48,058 bases of DNA from Planctomycetota bacterium (GCA_018970165.1 JAGWWZ010000010.1:1-48058), one strand, 5' to 3'; shown: positions 15,384-25,064, numbered from the stretch's first letter. Numbers and translations are program-made. Notes: generated from the letters alone by a model not told the origin.

Positions 15384-18281
15384 GTGACATACGCCACGCT
15401 GGTTCCCGCAGAGGCTCATCGCCGCTTGGAAGCGGTCGGTGCAACATCGCATCGCATTCGATTTTCCGTCGCATCGGACATCCAAGCCGATGGCAGTCCG
15501 GCGGAAAGCTGGCTCATTCTGACCGACCAGGAAATCGCGGTGTTCGCGACCGCTTCTGAAATCGATGAAACATTCGAGTCGGCGGCGTGTGTGTGTGTCG
15601 GACTCGACCAAGTACTCGAGTTCCGCACGCGTTCAGCGGTTGGATCTGGCTGGTTGCAGGCTCGAACAGTGGACGGTTGGGTCGACTTGGTTCGGTTTTC
15701 CAACGCGATGGCGAGCAGATTTCACAAAGTGGCTCGGCGAATGGAACGATTGCGGGAGCAGGGATGGGAAGCGGGCGTTGAGCATGAAGAGCCGCTCGAT
15801 CCGCCACGTTGTGGAGGTTGCGGTTTACGGCTTGAGCATGCGCACGATGAATGTCCGAGGTGCCTGCAGCGAGGACACATTCTTCGCCGAGTCGGGGCCA
15901 TGCTTCGACCGCAATTGCGAGGCGCGCTGATCCTCAGCGCGCTAACGATCTTGGGAGTGTGCGCGGAACTGATACCTCCTAAACTGCAACAGTACATGGT
16001 CGATGAAATCCTCGGGAGCCAAAACGCAACTGCGCCACCCGCAGATTTTTCCAAGGCACTGCTCGTCGTGGTCCTGGCACTCGCCTCGACGCGACTCCTA
16101 CTTTCCGTCGTAGCCGTCGCCAAGGGGCGCGTGGCGACTCTCATCGGAACCGGGCTGACGTCGGCGCTTCGCGAGCAAATGGTCCAAAAGCTTCAACAGC
16201 TCGCTGTGGTTTACTACGACCGCCATCAGGTCGGTTCAACCTTGAGTCGCGTTGCCCACGACAGCGAGGTGCTCCACGGTCTGATGCATCAATTGACCGG
16301 TGGCTTCCTCCTGCAAATGGTGCAATTGGTCGGCGTTGGTGCGATGCTCCTGTGGATCAATCCCAAGCTTGCCCTCTTCACACTGATCCCGGTACCGCTG
16401 GTGATTCTCGGCTCATGGGTGTTCTGGCAGAAGGTTTACCCCAAGCATTTCCGATTGCGCGACGCATCCACAAAGCAGTGGTCGGTCCTCAACGGGATGC
16501 TATCTGGAATTCGCGTCGTCAAAGCATTCTCGCAGGAAAACCGGGAATACGAACGATTCCAAAGGTCTAACGAGCATCTGCAACAATGGAGGTTGTGGGT
16601 CGATCTGACCAATGACCGGTATGCGGCAACCATGTCCTTGGTGTTCAGCCTCGGAGGATTGATCGTGTGGTACGTGGGCGGTCGGGATGTGATCGGCCAA
16701 GAAATGTCGCTCGGTCAGTTGATCGCCTTCCTCGCTTATCTCGCAATGTTCTACGCTCCTCTCAGTGCACTGTCCAACTTCACCACTTGGCTCACCAGTT
16801 TCTTGTCGGGGAGCAAGCGAGTGCTGGAGTTGCTCGATGCCCCCAACACGCTTCCCGAGCCTGAGTATCCAACCGCATGGGATCGCGTCAAAGGGCTGGT
16901 CGAATTCGATCAAGTCACCTTCGGGTACGATCGGAACCAACCCGTTCTTCAGAATGTCACACTTGCGATTCAACCGGGGGAGATGATCGGGATTGTCGGC
17001 CGCAGCGGCTCAGGGAAAACGACTATGGTGAATCTGCTCAGTCGTTTTTACGACGTGCAGGAAGGAAGTATCCGCATTGACGGTATCGACATCCGACAAT
17101 TGTCCAGCACTCAACTGCGAGAACGGGTCGGCATCGTCTTTCAAGATTCCTTTATGTTTCGCGGAACGATTTGGAAGAATCTGTCTTACGGTCGTCCGCA
17201 GTCTACGATCGAACAAGGACTGGAGGCAGCCAAGGCCGCAGGTGCGCACGACTTTATCTGTCGTCAGGGCTTGGCCTACGAAACATTGTTGGGAGAGTAT
17301 GGTGCTGGTTTGTCGGGTGGCGAAAAGCAGCGACTATCGATCGCTCGAACCCTCTTGTACGACCCTCGTATACTTATTCTCGACGAAGCCACCAGCAACA
17401 TCGACGCGGAGTCGGAGCGTATCATTCAAAAAGCGCTGTCAAGATTGATTCGTTTGCGCACGACGCTGGCAATAGCACACCGTTTGTCGACGCTGCGCAA
17501 TGCGGATCGCATTCTCGTGTTCGATCGCGGCCGATTGGTGGAGCAGGGCAACCATCATGAACTGCTCGTCCTCGATGGTCTTTATGCGAGGATGGTTCGG
17601 ATACAAACCCAGGTCACTAAATCGACGCAGGTCGATCAGTTGCTCGCCGCCAGCGAGGAGCAGGAGAAGTCCACATCGCCTCCACCATCTGAGCCATCGG
17701 ACACCTCCACCAGTAGCGATGATGACATTGATGAAACGCGTTTAACCTGGTTGGGACCAACGACTCATCGATTTGCGCTTGGATCTCTCGGACAACTGCT
17801 CGTGCAACAGCCCGCAGGTCCGGCGAAGGCACTGGAGCATCGAGCTTCGGGGGACCTAGGCGATTGTAGCGGTTGGTTTGTTGTGCGAACTTTTCCAGCG
17901 ACGCATTCTGAGGCATACCTCAGCGTCCGTGGTTGGAATGAAAAAGGAGACGAGATCGAGTTGGGGATGGTAGCTCGATTGTCAGACTGGCCGCAAGCCG
18001 ATCAAGAAGCGATTCGACGAGCGCTGAAACGCCGTTACTTGCTCCGCACGATTCATCGGGTACACCGTGTGGACCTGCGACATGGGTTTTTGGAGTTCCT
18101 CGTCGAAACCGACGATGGCAACACCGAATTCTTGATGCGTTGGAGTTCGAGCCAAGCAGTGGATTACGGTGAGTGCGGGAAGCTGATCATCGACACCGAA
18201 GATAATCGATACTTGATCCCAGATGCCAACGCACTTCCGCCTGCGGACCGCGAGCGATTTGAGCAATACGTCTACTGGTAG
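15384..18281 (+). CDS. ABC exporter fused to zinc ribbon and DUF1854
   Basis: A 965-residue ABC half-transporter with extra domains. In order: an N-terminal domain of about 140 residues (PH-like in outline), a CxxC...CxxC zinc ribbon near 142-160 (CGGCGLRLEHAHDECPRC), a six-helix ABC exporter membrane domain about 175-470, and an ATPase domain about 505-745. The ATPase has Walker A GRSGSGKT near 540, signature LSGGEKQR near 643, and Walker B ILILDEATSN near 663. A C-terminal DUF1854 domain covers about 785-965. In beta-proteobacteria, DUF1854 and an ABC protein occur as separate cyanophycin-associated genes; here they are one polypeptide and no cyanophycin gene is near. Start is a GTG with a poor ribosome binding site, so slightly uncertain. 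Substrate unknown. Confidence 0.9.
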   Translation: MTYATLVPAEAHRRLEAVGATSHRIRFSVASDIQADGSPAESWLILTDQEIAVFATASEIDETFESAACVCVGLDQVLEFRTRSAVGSGWLQARTVDGWVDLVRFSNAMASRFHKVARRMERLREQGWEAGVEHEEPLDPPRCGGCGLRLEHAHDECPRCLQRGHILRRVGAMLRPQLRGALILSALTILGVCAELIPPKLQQYMVDEILGSQNATAPPADFSKALLVVVLALASTRLLLSVVAVAKGRVATLIGTGLTSALREQMVQKLQQLAVVYYDRHQVGSTLSRVAHDSEVLHGLMHQLTGGFLLQMVQLVGVGAMLLWINPKLALFTLIPVPLVILGSWVFWQKVYPKHFRLRDASTKQWSVLNGMLSGIRVVKAFSQENREYERFQRSNEHLQQWRLWVDLTNDRYAATMSLVFSLGGLIVWYVGGRDVIGQEMSLGQLIAFLAYLAMFYAPLSALSNFTTWLTSFLSGSKRVLELLDAPNTLPEPEYPTAWDRVKGLVEFDQVTFGYDRNQPVLQNVTLAIQPGEMIGIVGRSGSGKTTMVNLLSRFYDVQEGSIRIDGIDIRQLSSTQLRERVGIVFQDSFMFRGTIWKNLSYGRPQSTIEQGLEAAKAAGAHDFICRQGLAYETLLGEYGAGLSGGEKQRLSIARTLLYDPRILILDEATSNIDAESERIIQKALSRLIRLRTTLAIAHRLSTLRNADRILVFDRGRLVEQGNHHELLVLDGLYARMVRIQTQVTKSTQVDQLLAASEEQEKSTSPPPSEPSDTSTSSDDDIDETRLTWLGPTTHRFALGSLGQLLVQQPAGPAKALEHRASGDLGDCSGWFVVRTFPATHSEAYLSVRGWNEKGDEIELGMVARLSDWPQADQEAIRRALKRRYLLRTIHRVHRVDLRHGFLEFLVETDDGNTEFLMRWSSSQAVDYGECGKLIIDTEDNRYLIPDANALPPADRERFEQYVYW

Positions 18282-18312
18282 CCCCGTCTACGAGCATTGC
18301 TGCACGGATGAT

Positions 18313-19626
18313 TCAGCGACCGGAAGATCGGAAATGGGCAGATGCGGGTGACTGGGCCAGTTGGCCGGCTTTGATCAGCCCTCCCTGGAGAACGGCGATA
18401 AATCGATCGCGGTGTTCCAGGATGGAGATATCCCCGAGGACATCTCCATCGACGACCAGAACATCCGCAAGTTTTCCGACTTGCAGGGTGCCGAACTCAT
18501 CGGATCTGCCCATGATTTCCGCGCCGGTTCTGGTCGCGCAGCCGATCGTTTCCATGGGTGAGAAGCCTACGTAATTCACAAAGAATGAGAGTTCTTTGGC
18601 ATAATCCCCGTGGGGATTCCATCCAAATCCGTAATCACCTCCCATTCCAAGGCGGCCACCTGCTCGCAGGATCATCAGGGCGCTTTCGCAACCGCCATCG
18701 AGTGTTTCTTGATGGCCAGCAATGACTGCGGGGGGCAGGCCGAACTCTGGACCTCGCTGGATACTCATGAGTTCGAAGTAGAGGGCAGGGACCACGGGAA
18801 CATCGCGAGCGAGGAGTAAATCGAGAGCTTCTTGATCCATAAACGTGCCGTGTTCGATGGTATCGTAGCCTGCGCGAAGAGCGTTTTTGATCCCTTCGTT
18901 TGCCCGGCAGTGGCCGGTGACTTTCATTCCGTGGTTGTGGGCGGTTGCAACGACCGCATGCATTTCTTCAAAAGTCATGCACAGCGTATGATGATCGTTG
19001 ACATCGGGTGATGCGGCATCGCCGGTAGGATAGGTTTTGACCCACTCGACGCCATCCTTGACCAGTTTGCGTACCGCGGCCCGGGCTTCGTCAGCACCGT
19101 TGACCAATAGCACAAGCCCTTCCATACCGATCTTTCGAAAATCGGGATTCCAATCCATCAGGCCGCCAACGCCGCAGATTTCGCGACCGCTTGCTGCGAG
19201 GCGAGGACCGGGGGTGATGTCGTTTTCGATCGCTTGTTTGAGCCAAACGTCGATATTGAAGAGGCTGCCACCGCTTCGCGCCGCGGTGTAGCCGCATTCG
19301 AGCGCGAGCTTGGCATTAGCTGCTGCCAGGAGTGTGACATATTCGACGGGGTATTTGATATCGAGGTCCTCGAGCGCGGCGACATTGAAATAGGTTGCGT
19401 GAAAGTGAGCTTCCACCAATCCCGGCATGATCGTCCCGCCGCGAGCATCGATGCGCAGCACTTGATCGGGCGGTAAATGAGCGAGCGAGGGTGCCGCACC
19501 GACGTCGCCTACGTAGGTGATACGTCCCTTTTCTGCGATCAAACAACCGTTTCGGATCGGCGGCGAATCGTCTCCTGTGATCAATGTTCCGTTGGTAATG
19601 CAGAGCGTGTCCGTTGCGGTCTTCAT
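18313..19626 (-). CDS. Amidohydrolase-superfamily metal-dependent hydrolase
   Basis: A 437-residue protein of the imidazolonepropionase-like amidohydrolase group. Ligand motifs are in order: HFH (H74, H76) after IMPGLVEA, VKTYPTGD (candidate carboxylated Lys), VTGHCRA, DTIEHGTF, and MGGDYGFG near the end of the barrel. The composite N- and C-terminal beta sandwich typical of the family is present (ITNGTLITGDD; VGKLADVLVVDGDVLGD). No signal peptide, so cytoplasmic. Likely hydrolyses an amide, lactam or dipeptide bond; the substrate cannot be read from sequence. It follows the alpha/beta hydrolase gene by 76 nt on the same strand and may be the last gene of that operon. Confidence 0.88.
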   Translation of the reverse strand: MKTATDTLCITNGTLITGDDSPPIRNGCLIAEKGRITYVGDVGAAPSLAHLPPDQVLRIDARGGTIMPGLVEAHFHATYFNVAALEDLDIKYPVEYVTLLAAANAKLALECGYTAARSGGSLFNIDVWLKQAIENDITPGPRLAASGREICGVGGLMDWNPDFRKIGMEGLVLLVNGADEARAAVRKLVKDGVEWVKTYPTGDAASPDVNDHHTLCMTFEEMHAVVATAHNHGMKVTGHCRANEGIKNALRAGYDTIEHGTFMDQEALDLLLARDVPVVPALYFELMSIQRGPEFGLPPAVIAGHQETLDGGCESALMILRAGGRLGMGGDYGFGWNPHGDYAKELSFFVNYVGFSPMETIGCATRTGAEIMGRSDEFGTLQVGKLADVLVVDGDVLGDISILEHRDRFIAVLQGGLIKAGQLAQSPASAHFRSSGR

Positions 19627-19702
19627 GATCAGTTGCCTTTTAGAAATCGGATAAGCGGGGTGACGATTACGGATAAACGATCCGTGATTCCATTGGCGAT
19701 CC

Positions 19703-20533
19703 CTAGGAATCTAAGAAAGTGTGGACGCAATTGCAAACGTCCTGAGCACGCAGCCAATGCAGATTGTGGCCGGAATTCCTAAAAAGTACGGGAACAGGGT
19801 CAGCAAGCAATGCACACAAGCGTTCCGTGTCGCTAGCTGTGAGCATTCCTCCGGCGTGTTCGTCGGCTTGCAAGATAAGCGTTGGCTGTTTCACCTGAGC
19901 GGCCGCATTGTGCCAAGACCATCCCTCGAGCCATCGTCCTTGGACCACCGGCTCGATGACGTCGGGCTGCATCGTCATGACGCAAGCCGCCATGAATCGA
20001 AGCGAGGAGGCATCGCGTTGATCGCCTACGCGATACGTTGCGCCGGTGGCTGGATCGGTCAGGATGATATCGGCCAGCATCGCAACTTGGCAGGCCCGAT
20101 CCGCAGCAATAAAAGACTTGTCATTGCGAAGGCGGTGAACTTGCGTGAAGTGGCTCATCCAAATGGTCTGCGCCATCCGTTGGCCCATCGTGTCGAACGG
20201 GGGATCCTCGAGAATGACTTGCGATACCCGATTCGGTCGTGCCGCCGCGACTTGCAATGCGACCATTGCCCCAAGGGAGTGGCCATAAAGCGCAAACGAA
20301 TCAACTGGGTATTGATCGACCCAATCGACCACCGCATCGGCGTAGTTCCGGACAAGATAACCATCCAGGTTCGGTTCGCTCTGGCCGTGTCCAGGCAGAT
20401 CTAACAGCGTCAGTGAATAACGCGATTGGAGTGATGGAATCAAAGGAGTGAATGTTTGCCAGCGCCGAGTTAGTCCGTGAATCAAGACCAATTCAGCGGC
20501 GTCTCGGGGGCGTTTTTCTTGATGGAGACGCAT
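19703..20533 (-). CDS. Alpha/beta hydrolase
   Basis: A 276-residue alpha/beta-fold hydrolase, cytoplasmic. Visible elements are the oxyanion HG motif (VLIHGLTRRWQ), LLDLPGHGQSEP, the nucleophile elbow YGHSLGAMVALQ, an acid position in LQADEHAGG, and the catalytic His in NSGHNLHWL. The start is placed at the ATG 20531-20533, four bases after the stop of the ABC ATPase gene; the frame is open 54 nt upstream but only inside that gene. Substrate unknown; the family includes esterases, C-C hydrolases and haloperoxidase-like enzymes. The tight spacing shows cotranscription with the ABC ATPase. Confidence 0.87.
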   Translation of the reverse strand: MRLHQEKRPRDAAELVLIHGLTRRWQTFTPLIPSLQSRYSLTLLDLPGHGQSEPNLDGYLVRNYADAVVDWVDQYPVDSFALYGHSLGAMVALQVAAARPNRVSQVILEDPPFDTMGQRMAQTIWMSHFTQVHRLRNDKSFIAADRACQVAMLADIILTDPATGATYRVGDQRDASSLRFMAACVMTMQPDVIEPVVQGRWLEGWSWHNAAAQVKQPTLILQADEHAGGMLTASDTERLCALLADPVPVLFRNSGHNLHWLRAQDVCNCVHTFLDS

Positions 20534-20537
20534 GGGC

Positions 20538-21476
20538 TTAGATCTTTGCCCCAGCGCCCTTGGTGAACGCCATGAACGCGGACTCAAGATTGATCTCTTC
20601 CGCAGCGAACTTGCTGAAGAAGATTCCGCGCTGAATCAATTCGCTGGCGAGAGCCGAGTAGTCGACTATGTTGGGTTTGAGCGTAACTCGGACGAGATCG
20701 CTCGCGATTTGTACCGAGTCGACGATATTCTGATCCTGTAGGGTCTTTGCAGCTGCATCGAGCTGGCTGGCCTGAATGGGTTGAATTAAGACAACCGTAT
20801 TGGGCTGCACCTGCTTGATGATCGTAGCGACATCGTTGCTGGCGATCATTTTTCCTGCATCGATGATCCCCACTTTGTTGCAGACATCGGCCAATTCCGG
20901 CAGGATGTGGCTACTGACAATAATCGTCTTTCCCATCGCTCCGAGTCGCCGCATCAAGGCTCGCATTTCTATACGAGCTCGCGGATCCAGGCCGCTCAGG
21001 GGCTCGTCGAGCAACAACACGGCGGGATCATGCAGGAGGGTTCGGGCTAATCCAAGTCTCTGCGTTTGACCGCGGGAGAGAGTGTTGGCATAGGCGTCTC
21101 GCTTGAAGTCCAAGTCGACGATATCGAGCATCTCATTGCATCGCTTGCGTCGGAGCTGTGGACCGATCTTGTACGCAGCAGCGAAGAATTCGAGGTACTC
21201 GATGACGGTCATGTCGTCATAAACGCCAAAGAAGTCTGGCATGTATCCGACCAATCGGCGAATCTCTTTGGGATGAGTATAGATCGAGTAATCGCAAACG
21301 TACGCTTCACCCTCAGTGGGTTCGAGTAGCGTTGCGATGATCCGCATGGTCGTGGTCTTTCCCGCTCCGTTGGGTCCGATGAAACCGAACAGATCTCCCT
21401 GGCCTAAATCGAGATCGATATCTCGAATGGCGTACATGTCATCGTATTTTTTGGTGAGCTTGATCGTTTTGATCAC
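20538..21476 (-). CDS. ABC transporter ATP-binding protein without adjacent permease
   Basis: A 312-residue ABC-2-type ATPase. Walker A GPNGAGKTTTMRII (residues 33-46), Q-loop region around VGYMPDFFGVYDDMTV, signature LSRGQTQRLGLAR, Walker B AVLLLDEPLSGLDP and switch His in VSSHILPEL are all present, with a C-terminal extension of about 90 residues typical of drug- or polymer-export ATPases. The gene lies 13 nt after the stop of a large membrane protein and 4 nt before an alpha/beta hydrolase. No canonical ABC-2 permease is encoded next to it; the 746-residue protein upstream has only a few hydrophobic segments and may be an accessory subunit. Confidence 0.92.
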   Translation of the reverse strand: MIKTIKLTKKYDDMYAIRDIDLDLGQGDLFGFIGPNGAGKTTTMRIIATLLEPTEGEAYVCDYSIYTHPKEIRRLVGYMPDFFGVYDDMTVIEYLEFFAAAYKIGPQLRRKRCNEMLDIVDLDFKRDAYANTLSRGQTQRLGLARTLLHDPAVLLLDEPLSGLDPRARIEMRALMRRLGAMGKTIIVSSHILPELADVCNKVGIIDAGKMIASNDVATIIKQVQPNTVVLIQPIQASQLDAAAKTLQDQNIVDSVQIASDLVRVTLKPNIVDYSALASELIQRGIFFSKFAAEEINLESAFMAFTKGAGAKI

Positions 21477-21489
21477 GGTGGAAAATCCA

Positions 21490-23730
21490 TCAGGGACGGA
21501 CGGGAATGGGGTACAGGCGCTCTGGAGATGTCGAAGGGTTGTTTATCTTTACTTTGAAGCATAGCCGCACGGCGGTGATCTGGCGGCCCCCGATGGCTTG
21601 CACGGGTACTTGATCCCGACGCGAAGTCCAATTGCTGACAGGCTCCGATATAAATCCGAAGACGACCGCCCGCTCGAGTTTCAACAAATCGGAGCATTCC
21701 AAATTGGACAAGTAGCGGTTGGTCAGTCCCGTGTAAGGCGTCCCCCCTGAGGAACTATGGAAGCTGAGCAGTTCAGCAAGACGGTTGATGTTGGTGGTAT
21801 CGTTAGGGTTCCAAGCGACACCGACTTCCTCTCCGGCGATGAACGCACGGCGTTGCAGGCGACGGGTGATGTCCTTGGGAATGGTTGTCGCGATAGGAAT
21901 CTGCTCACCGGGTCGAATCCGCGCAGGGATGGAGTAGGCACGACCGGCGAAATAAAGGGTTGCATCGAGTAGGTCAACCGACAGGGGATTGATGCAGGAT
22001 CCTTGCAGCAAGTCATCTTTCCCGGAAATCGTCGACAGGTTATTCCCGCCCAAGGCAATATCGATCGATTCCGTCCAATGGCTGACCAAAGCCTTCGTCC
22101 CGGCCGCGGGGAAACCTAGTCCGATCAACTCGCTAGAATTTGCTGTCGGCGAACACAAGACTTCGTAGGTGGGTAACCCTAGTTGCGTGGTTACGTTGGA
22201 TTCAAATCCGCCGAGCCCTTTTCCAGGCTGCCCCTGCCAGTCGACGCGATTGGGCTGAGGCTTTGAGCCAGGGTCTTGCGTTGGAGACAGCGATCGGTGA
22301 TGCGCCTGAAAATCATAAACCCCACGTCTCCCCGCATAATAGCGCATGAACGACCGACCATTAAGGGTTCTGGTTTCGTCATTCCAATCGATGACCTCGA
22401 GAGCATTGATCGTCGGCATACTGGGCTTCCATGACCGAGCAAGCATGGCGCTACCAAACATCGTTGCTAGCGAAGCAGCTAAGAGAGTCCACCAAGTCCA
22501 ACGCGGTCGCTTCCACCAACGGGATACTACGAAATAGTCGAAGGGCCCAATGACAAGAGCCAGCAGACACGCAATCAGAACCAACTGACCGAGATTCCCT
22601 AACTGCAGTTTTGGAAAGTTGTCGAGCATGGCATTGAGCTGACCGGACAATTCGTCGAAGCTACGGAAGACCTGGCGATTGGTATCCTTTTCAACCTTCT
22701 CCCAGCTTTCCCTCAGCAGATACTTTACGAACGGACCTCTCGTTTCCCAGGCCAACAATTGGGGGGAGTCGATTTCAGTCGCGATCCAAAGAACACTCCC
22801 CATGCCATAGGCCCAATTCGCGATGAATGGAAACTTGATTCGATCGCTGGTCAAACTCCCAACCTCGACTCTTCCCTGCTGGAGCCTGACGAGGGAACAG
22901 GTAAGCGGCGACAACTGCTGCTGAGATCCCATGAGGGATTCCACAGGCCCTGTTTCGCAATCCGTTGCAGTCCCAATTAGTTCTCCGGGAATCATCGCGG
23001 CTAATTCGGGGTGCTTTGCTAATGGCATCGCATGCTCTCCCCAACTCAAAACAAGTTGCCCACCTCGCTGCGTCCAGGATGCGATCGCTTGACGCTGCGA
23101 TTCCTGAATGCCCGTGTTGATCTCAAGGCTGCTCGAGCAGAAGACAAGGACATCGATACCCGCGTATGCGTCAGCGTGTGAAGGCAACTCTTGCAGGCGC
23201 GTGAGTTCAGATACCGAGAACTCTCCCCACGCATTTCCAACCGATCTCATAGCGATCTGATTCAATCGCAATTCTTGTCCGATGCCGACAATCCACGGTT
23301 GATCCGAAGGGATGGCGAGCCCTCGTTCCTCATCGTTGATCGTTCTGTCCAATAAAACTTTCTTTGCACGGTCCTCGATTCGGATTCGGATCGGTCGATT
23401 TCCACGTCCATGCCTTGCAATTACCTCGACCTTGGCCGAGATATCACCTCCTTGGGTATCGAATGCCCAAGATGGATCGCGGTAAATAACGGGGACTCCT
23501 TCGCCATCGACACTTTGGATTGACACAAAACCCGAGAGGGGCGAGGCTGACTTGATTTCCAGCAGGTGACGCGTTGGAAATCCAACTTTCCAGATGCCAT
23601 TCAAACCCGATGCAACTTTGCATTCGATCGGTTGGTCACTCTGTCCCAAAGCGACAGATGGCCACCAGATCAAGGCAGCCATCATCAGGAAAATAATCGG
23701 AAACGGCGATGCAAGCCGTGTCATCGACAA
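21490..23730 (-). CDS. Large exported membrane protein, unknown function
   Basis: Not assigned to a named family with confidence. The 746-residue protein has a signal peptide (ending near WPSVALGQ), then a periplasmic region with a Rossmann-like segment near 185-245 (YAGIDVLVFCSSS, IASWTQRGGQLVLSWGEHA) resembling glutamine-amidotransferase-like folds that accompany ABC exporters. Two hydrophobic helices lie at about 380-400 and 415-440 (LVLIACLLALVIGPFDYF; WWTLLAASLATMFGSAML), followed by a second large domain. It sits directly upstream of the ABC ATPase (13 nt) and 9 nt after DUF1080, so an ABC accessory role is the best guess from context. Confidence 0.75.
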   Translation of the reverse strand: MSMTRLASPFPIIFLMMAALIWWPSVALGQSDQPIECKVASGLNGIWKVGFPTRHLLEIKSASPLSGFVSIQSVDGEGVPVIYRDPSWAFDTQGGDISAKVEVIARHGRGNRPIRIRIEDRAKKVLLDRTINDEERGLAIPSDQPWIVGIGQELRLNQIAMRSVGNAWGEFSVSELTRLQELPSHADAYAGIDVLVFCSSSLEINTGIQESQRQAIASWTQRGGQLVLSWGEHAMPLAKHPELAAMIPGELIGTATDCETGPVESLMGSQQQLSPLTCSLVRLQQGRVEVGSLTSDRIKFPFIANWAYGMGSVLWIATEIDSPQLLAWETRGPFVKYLLRESWEKVEKDTNRQVFRSFDELSGQLNAMLDNFPKLQLGNLGQLVLIACLLALVIGPFDYFVVSRWWKRPRWTWWTLLAASLATMFGSAMLARSWKPSMPTINALEVIDWNDETRTLNGRSFMRYYAGRRGVYDFQAHHRSLSPTQDPGSKPQPNRVDWQGQPGKGLGGFESNVTTQLGLPTYEVLCSPTANSSELIGLGFPAAGTKALVSHWTESIDIALGGNNLSTISGKDDLLQGSCINPLSVDLLDATLYFAGRAYSIPARIRPGEQIPIATTIPKDITRRLQRRAFIAGEEVGVAWNPNDTTNINRLAELLSFHSSSGGTPYTGLTNRYLSNLECSDLLKLERAVVFGFISEPVSNWTSRRDQVPVQAIGGRQITAVRLCFKVKINNPSTSPERLYPIPVRP

Positions 23731-23739
23731 TTCGATACC

Positions 23740-24387
23740 CTAGTCCAGACGCTTCACGCGGATATTGCGAAAGTAAACCTTGCTTCCCGGGTCGTGGGCT
23801 TGGAGCGCGAACGTTCCTTCGTCCAATTTGCGGGTGAAATCGCTACCAGCCTTCTGATCGTCCGGTTCGATGTACTCGACCTGCGTCTTTCCATTGACCT
23901 TGAGAGTGATCTTCTTGCCGACCACGATGATCTCCTGCAGGTACCATTCATTGTCTTTGGCAGCAGGTTCTAGAACGTCTTTGACCGCGTAGAGGCTACT
24001 GGTCTTTCGGGGATCTGACTTGTAGGACAGATTGACTTGGCATTCGAAGCCGTACTTCGGCCAGCCAGATTCCTGGTACTTGGTGTGAAAGTAGATCCCA
24101 GCATTGCTGTTGGGTTCGGTCATCACTTCGGCTTTGAAGTGAAAGTTCTTAAAGGGTTTGTCGTCCCCGACATAGAAGATGTGGCTGCGTTCGCCTTGGC
24201 AAACGAGCATTCCATCCTTGACCGCCCAACTTGTCTGGTTCTCGTTGACTTTCCATCCGTTCATCGACTTGCCGTCGAAGAGACTGACAAAACCGGTTTC
24301 ATCCGCAGTCTTGGTGGAATCCTGGGCCAGCGATGGCAATACTGCTACGCATGCCAACAACAATGCACAACCATTTCGTATCAACAT
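23740..24387 (-). CDS. DUF1080 (3-keto-disaccharide hydrolase-like) protein
   Basis: A 215-residue exported protein with a signal peptide (MLIRNGCALLLACVAVLPSLAQ) and a single DUF1080 domain, a concanavalin-like beta-sandwich very common in Planctomycetes. Characteristic segments are FVSLFDGKSMNGWKV, WAVKDGMLVCQGE, FHFKAEVMTEPNSNAGIYFHT, YGFECQVNL, EWYLQEIIVVGKKITLKVNGK, GTFALQAHDPGSKVYFRNIRVK. Some family members hydrolyse 3-keto-glycosides; for this protein that is inference. It is 24 nt after a cytochrome c-like gene and 9 nt before the large membrane protein. Confidence 0.9.
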   Translation of the reverse strand: MLIRNGCALLLACVAVLPSLAQDSTKTADETGFVSLFDGKSMNGWKVNENQTSWAVKDGMLVCQGERSHIFYVGDDKPFKNFHFKAEVMTEPNSNAGIYFHTKYQESGWPKYGFECQVNLSYKSDPRKTSSLYAVKDVLEPAAKDNEWYLQEIIVVGKKITLKVNGKTQVEYIEPDDQKAGSDFTRKLDEGTFALQAHDPGSKVYFRNIRVKRLD

Positions 24388-24411
24388 GAGAGGTTCTTTC
24401 GTTGAGAAGAA

Positions 24412-24819
24412 TTACTTGCCTTTAACGTCGCCACCAGGCAACATGCCTGCCTTGATCCGTTCTCCAAAGGTCTTATCTTGCCCGTTGGCTTTTTCCCCTT
24501 CGACCTTCTTCAGAATCTCTTCCACTTCCTTGCGAACCTTGTCCGGTTCGTCCTTGAATCGCTTCGGTGGGAAAGTCTTCTTCAAGAGTCCTGCATCTTC
24601 CAGCGCTTCGCCATAGGGATTGTGCTTCTTCTTGTTCTCTCCATCGATATGGCAAACGTTGCACTTGGCTTCACCGGCAAGTTTCTTGAACTCCTCATTG
24701 TCGCTCGAATCGACGTAAACCTTGACCCAAGTTTCGCTGAACTCCTTAATGGCAAAGGCATTCGGTGTAGCGAACGAAGCGATCAAACCAACAGCAGCGT
24801 AGGTGAGCAACTTTCTCAT
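24412..24819 (-). CDS. Small exported cytochrome c-like protein
   Basis: A 135-residue exported protein with one haem c motif, CNVCH (C53-H57), after a signal peptide ending near PNAFA. The region after it is very rich in Lys and Glu (charged helix near 60-115). I chose the ATG at 24819 (MRKLLTYAAV), with a GGAG 12 bases upstream; the frame also opens from a TTG at 24837. Probably a periplasmic electron-transfer or haem-sensing protein. It is the first gene of the minus-strand operon running to the alpha/beta hydrolase. No distal Met ligand can be assigned with certainty. Confidence 0.82.
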   Translation of the reverse strand: MRKLLTYAAVGLIASFATPNAFAIKEFSETWVKVYVDSSDNEEFKKLAGEAKCNVCHIDGENKKKHNPYGEALEDAGLLKKTFPPKRFKDEPDKVRKEVEEILKKVEGEKANGQDKTFGERIKAGMLPGGDVKGK

Positions 24820-24856
24820 TGCAGCATGATTCTCCAAGTACGAGGCGGGATTGGGA

Positions 24857-24876
24857 ATCCGTGCGACAGGACGGAT
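24857..24876. promoter_or_regulatory. Hairpin in leader of cytochrome c-like gene
   Basis: ATCCGT (24857-24862) pairs with ACGGAT (24871-24876) over an 8-nt loop, and flanking GGG/CCC could extend it with a bulge. It lies about 40 nt upstream of the cytochrome start. A regulatory role is possible but not shown. The surrounding gap of 245 bases holds nothing else I can support. Confidence 0.2.
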
Positions 24877-25064
24877 TTACCCAACAGATGACCAGCGATC
24901 TGCCGACATCAACCCTTGATTAAAATACGGCGGCGCATCACTGTCAAACCAAGGAATGCCCCAGGCTCCGTAGAATTAGTAAACTAAATTGTGGATGGGC
25001 GGGTAATCCGTCAGAAAATGAGACGGTAGCAAGCTATCGCCACTAATCTTGTCCGAGTTGTTCT

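Noticed and set aside
16500-16973. Minus-strand 157-codon frame within the ABC exporter gene.
   Set aside because: It lies opposite the membrane and ATPase domains and has no family resemblance.
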